5,489 nt of DNA from Treponema sp. (GTDB lineage Bacteria; Spirochaetota; Spirochaetia; Treponematales; Breznakiellaceae), in NCBI GenBank assembly GCA_031276685.1, contig JAISMQ010000185.1:1-5489 (forward strand), given 5' to 3'. Positions 3,901 through 5,489 of this stretch are shown in pieces. Every line of letters begins with the position of its first letter. Within the stretch, counting starts at the first letter, position 1. The position numbers were made by a program, and so were the translations under genes. A model generated the notes under the pieces. That model was given only the letters and a program-made list of their open reading frames with translations. It was not told the origin of the DNA and searched no databases.

Positions 3901-5489
3901 ATGCCGATGAACTGTTTTTGTCAGTTTAAGAACCTTTTTGTTTTTTTTGCGGCGGTACTGTTACTTGTCAGTTGTGAGCAGCCAGGGGGTATTGTCTCCC
4001 AGAAACCTGTAATGAATGGACCGCAAATTAACATTGGCTCTAAAGAAGAATTGGAAAAGATCGGCAGGGATCCGGCATATTCGCTTTCGTCCAGATATAC
4101 ACTTACGGCAAATGTGACGCTGGAAAACTGGACCCCCATCGGCAGCAGTACCGAGCCCTTTTCCGGCAGCTTTGACGGCAATGGGTACACCATTACCCTG
4201 AGGAGCTTTGCCAATGATGTTTTGTCTGCTTCGGGCAGTAAATACCTGGGCATTTTTGGCTATACCAGGGGCGCGGCGGCGGGAACGGCGGTGGAGATAC
4301 GCAGCCTTTCCATTTCTTCGGCAATCAGCCAGACCATAACAACAAGCGGTACCTTGTACATGGGCCTCCTTGTCGGCTATGCCGACGGGCACACGAACAT
4401 CGACTCTATTTCAGTTTCGGGCAGTCTTACTGTTTCTCGTGCGTTACCAGGCGGCTACGGAATCAATGGCGGCGGTATCGTGGGCTGTGTAAAAAGTTCG
4501 CGCATCAGTAATTCTACTTCCGCTGTCTCCCTTGATTTTTCGTCCGCAGCGGAACCGGATATAGCGGGTAATGCGGGCGGTATAGCAGGGTACGGCGCAG
4601 ACGGGACTGTTATAACGAACTGTTCCGCCACAGGTTCCGTCCAGGTTGCCTCGCGGGGTTTCCAGTCGGGAGCGGGCGGCATTGTCGGGTATATTACCGG
4701 AGCGGCGAGCGAGGTATCGCGCTGTTCCGCATCGGGGAACATCACGATGATCGGGCTTTACCAGCAGGAATTCGCCGGGGGTATCGCGGGCTATTCGGGG
4801 GGGAAGTCCAAAATTTTTCAATGCCGTTATACCGGCGGGACCGTACAGGACATCGGGCCGGCCAACGAGTACCCGTATGCCGGGGGCATTTCCGGCCATA
4901 ATTACGGCGGAGCGGTTATCGAAGAATGTTATTCAAGCGGAACGATCCGCGCCGAAGGGCTGCTTCCCTACGCTGGGGGCATTGCCGGGTATACTTCCGC
5001 CCAGGCGGCTGCTATCAAAAATAGTTATTCAAGCATGACGGTACTAGCCGTCTCGCGGGGAAGGACCGCGCTGGCGGGCGGTATTACGGCGGCAACCGCC
5101 AACACGGGGAAAACCTCAAAATGTTACGCCACAGCAACGGTAAGCGTTGATGTAAGCGGAGGGGGAGGGGCCGGCGAAGGCTTGGGCGTCGCGGCGGGGG
5201 CAAACGCGGGCGGCATCTCCGGTTCAATCTACTATGGGGAAAATTCCACTGTGGAATACTGTGTGGCGCTTAATCCTTCGGTAACGGGATCGGATTCTTC
5301 GGGCGGGGCCGATTTTAATGTTTATCGCCTAGCCGGCGAAGGCACGGGCGGGACCAATGTGCGGACACACAACTACGCATGGTCCGGAATGGCGCTCAAG
5401 GCCGGGGGGAATACCGTATCGCCTTCGGATACTGGCCCCAATGCCAGGGACGGCGCCGACTGCGTTGCAAAGCCCGCGCAGTCCGTCTA
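3901..5489 (+). CDS. Lipoprotein with GLUG-like beta-helix repeats (3' end at or beyond window end)
   Basis: At least 529 codons are open from ATG 3901, and the window ends two bases (TA) into codon 530, so the gene either stops there or continues. An in-frame TGA at 3886 limits the start; GGAAA at 3890-3894 fits ATG 3901, and a second ATG at 3907 is possible. Residues 1-24 are a signal peptide ending LLLVS-C25, a good lipobox. After a start region (about 41-155: FSGSFDGNGYTITL, YLGIFGYT) comes a series of GLUG-type repeats. Their GGI(A/V/S/T) turns fall at 191, 226, 259, 293, 328, 359, 393 and 437, most 31-35 residues apart. Each ends in a short strand such as NCSATGSV, RCSASGN or ECYSSGTI. 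Such repeats occur in bacterial cell-surface proteins and are thought to stack as a right-handed beta-helix. The likely site is the cell surface or periplasm. It lies 94 bp below the FN3 lipoprotein, so the riboswitch may control it too. Ligand unknown. Confidence 0.85.
   Translation, partial: MPMNCFCQFKNLFVFFAAVLLLVSCEQPGGIVSQKPVMNGPQINIGSKEELEKIGRDPAYSLSSRYTLTANVTLENWTPIGSSTEPFSGSFDGNGYTITLRSFANDVLSASGSKYLGIFGYTRGAAAGTAVEIRSLSISSAISQTITTSGTLYMGLLVGYADGHTNIDSISVSGSLTVSRALPGGYGINGGGIVGCVKSSRISNSTSAVSLDFSSAAEPDIAGNAGGIAGYGADGTVITNCSATGSVQVASRGFQSGAGGIVGYITGAASEVSRCSASGNITMIGLYQQEFAGGIAGYSGGKSKIFQCRYTGGTVQDIGPANEYPYAGGISGHNYGGAVIEECYSSGTIRAEGLLPYAGGIAGYTSAQAAAIKNSYSSMTVLAVSRGRTALAGGITAATANTGKTSKCYATATVSVDVSGGGGAGEGLGVAAGANAGGISGSIYYGENSTVEYCVALNPSVTGSDSSGGADFNVYRLAGEGTGGTNVRTHNYAWSGMALKAGGNTVSPSDTGPNARDGADCVAKPAQSV

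Noticed and set aside
3961..4899. Minus-strand open frames opposite the GLUG gene
   Set aside because: They are antisense to a continuous lipoprotein frame with a signal peptide and clear protein repeats.
4471..5265. Regular ~100-bp periodicity as a possible DNA repeat or CRISPR-like array
   Set aside because: The period comes from protein repeats (GGIxG); the nucleotide copies diverge and there are no identical repeats with spacers.

Overview
The window looks like chromosomal DNA from a spirochaete, most probably a Treponema of the environmental or insect-gut type. The pointers are a Treponema-style FlgM anti-sigma factor, a flagellar sigma-28 promoter, two Sec-exported lipoproteins with relaxed lipoboxes, and a GLUG-repeat surface-type protein. 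The genus is an inference. The left half is GC-rich, while the FN3 lipoprotein gene (2922-3806) is clearly more AT-rich.

Layout. Positions 3-143 (+) are the C-terminal end of an unidentified gene, closed by a stem-loop terminator at 147-178. Facing it is a minus-strand cluster read rsmI (2024-1323), flgM (1278-991), aat-like (957-172). rsmI has its own candidate sigma-70 promoter, whose predicted start lies at or next to the GTG codon, so it may be leaderless. flgM has a very good sigma-28 promoter in the rsmI-flgM gap, its -35 overlapping the rsmI stop codon. Divergent from rsmI is a small membrane-anchored protein with a duplicated CxxC...HxxGCxxC zinc-ribbon module (2092-2520).

The 401 bp between 2521 and 2921 are regulatory. 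A TTGACG promoter leads into a complete cobalamin (B12) riboswitch (about 2581-2781). This is followed by an expression platform built of two imperfect copies of a roughly 49-bp unit (2800-2887) and a UUCG-loop hairpin over the ribosome binding site. The first gene below the switch encodes a lipoprotein with one fibronectin type III domain and an unrecognised C-terminal domain (2922-3806). A second lipoprotein follows 94 bp later with no obvious terminator between. It carries about eight GLUG-like beta-helix repeats and is still open at the window end (3901-5489+).

How they fit together. The minus-strand cluster combines 16S rRNA methylation, flagellar gene control and an N-end-rule transferase homologue, a housekeeping arrangement with its own flagellar feedback promoter. 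The right half is the more novel part: a B12 riboswitch controlling exported lipoproteins rather than a known B12 synthesis or uptake gene. The simplest reading is a corrinoid-responsive surface system, possibly for corrinoid capture. That function is inferred from the switch alone; neither protein carries a recognised B12-binding motif.
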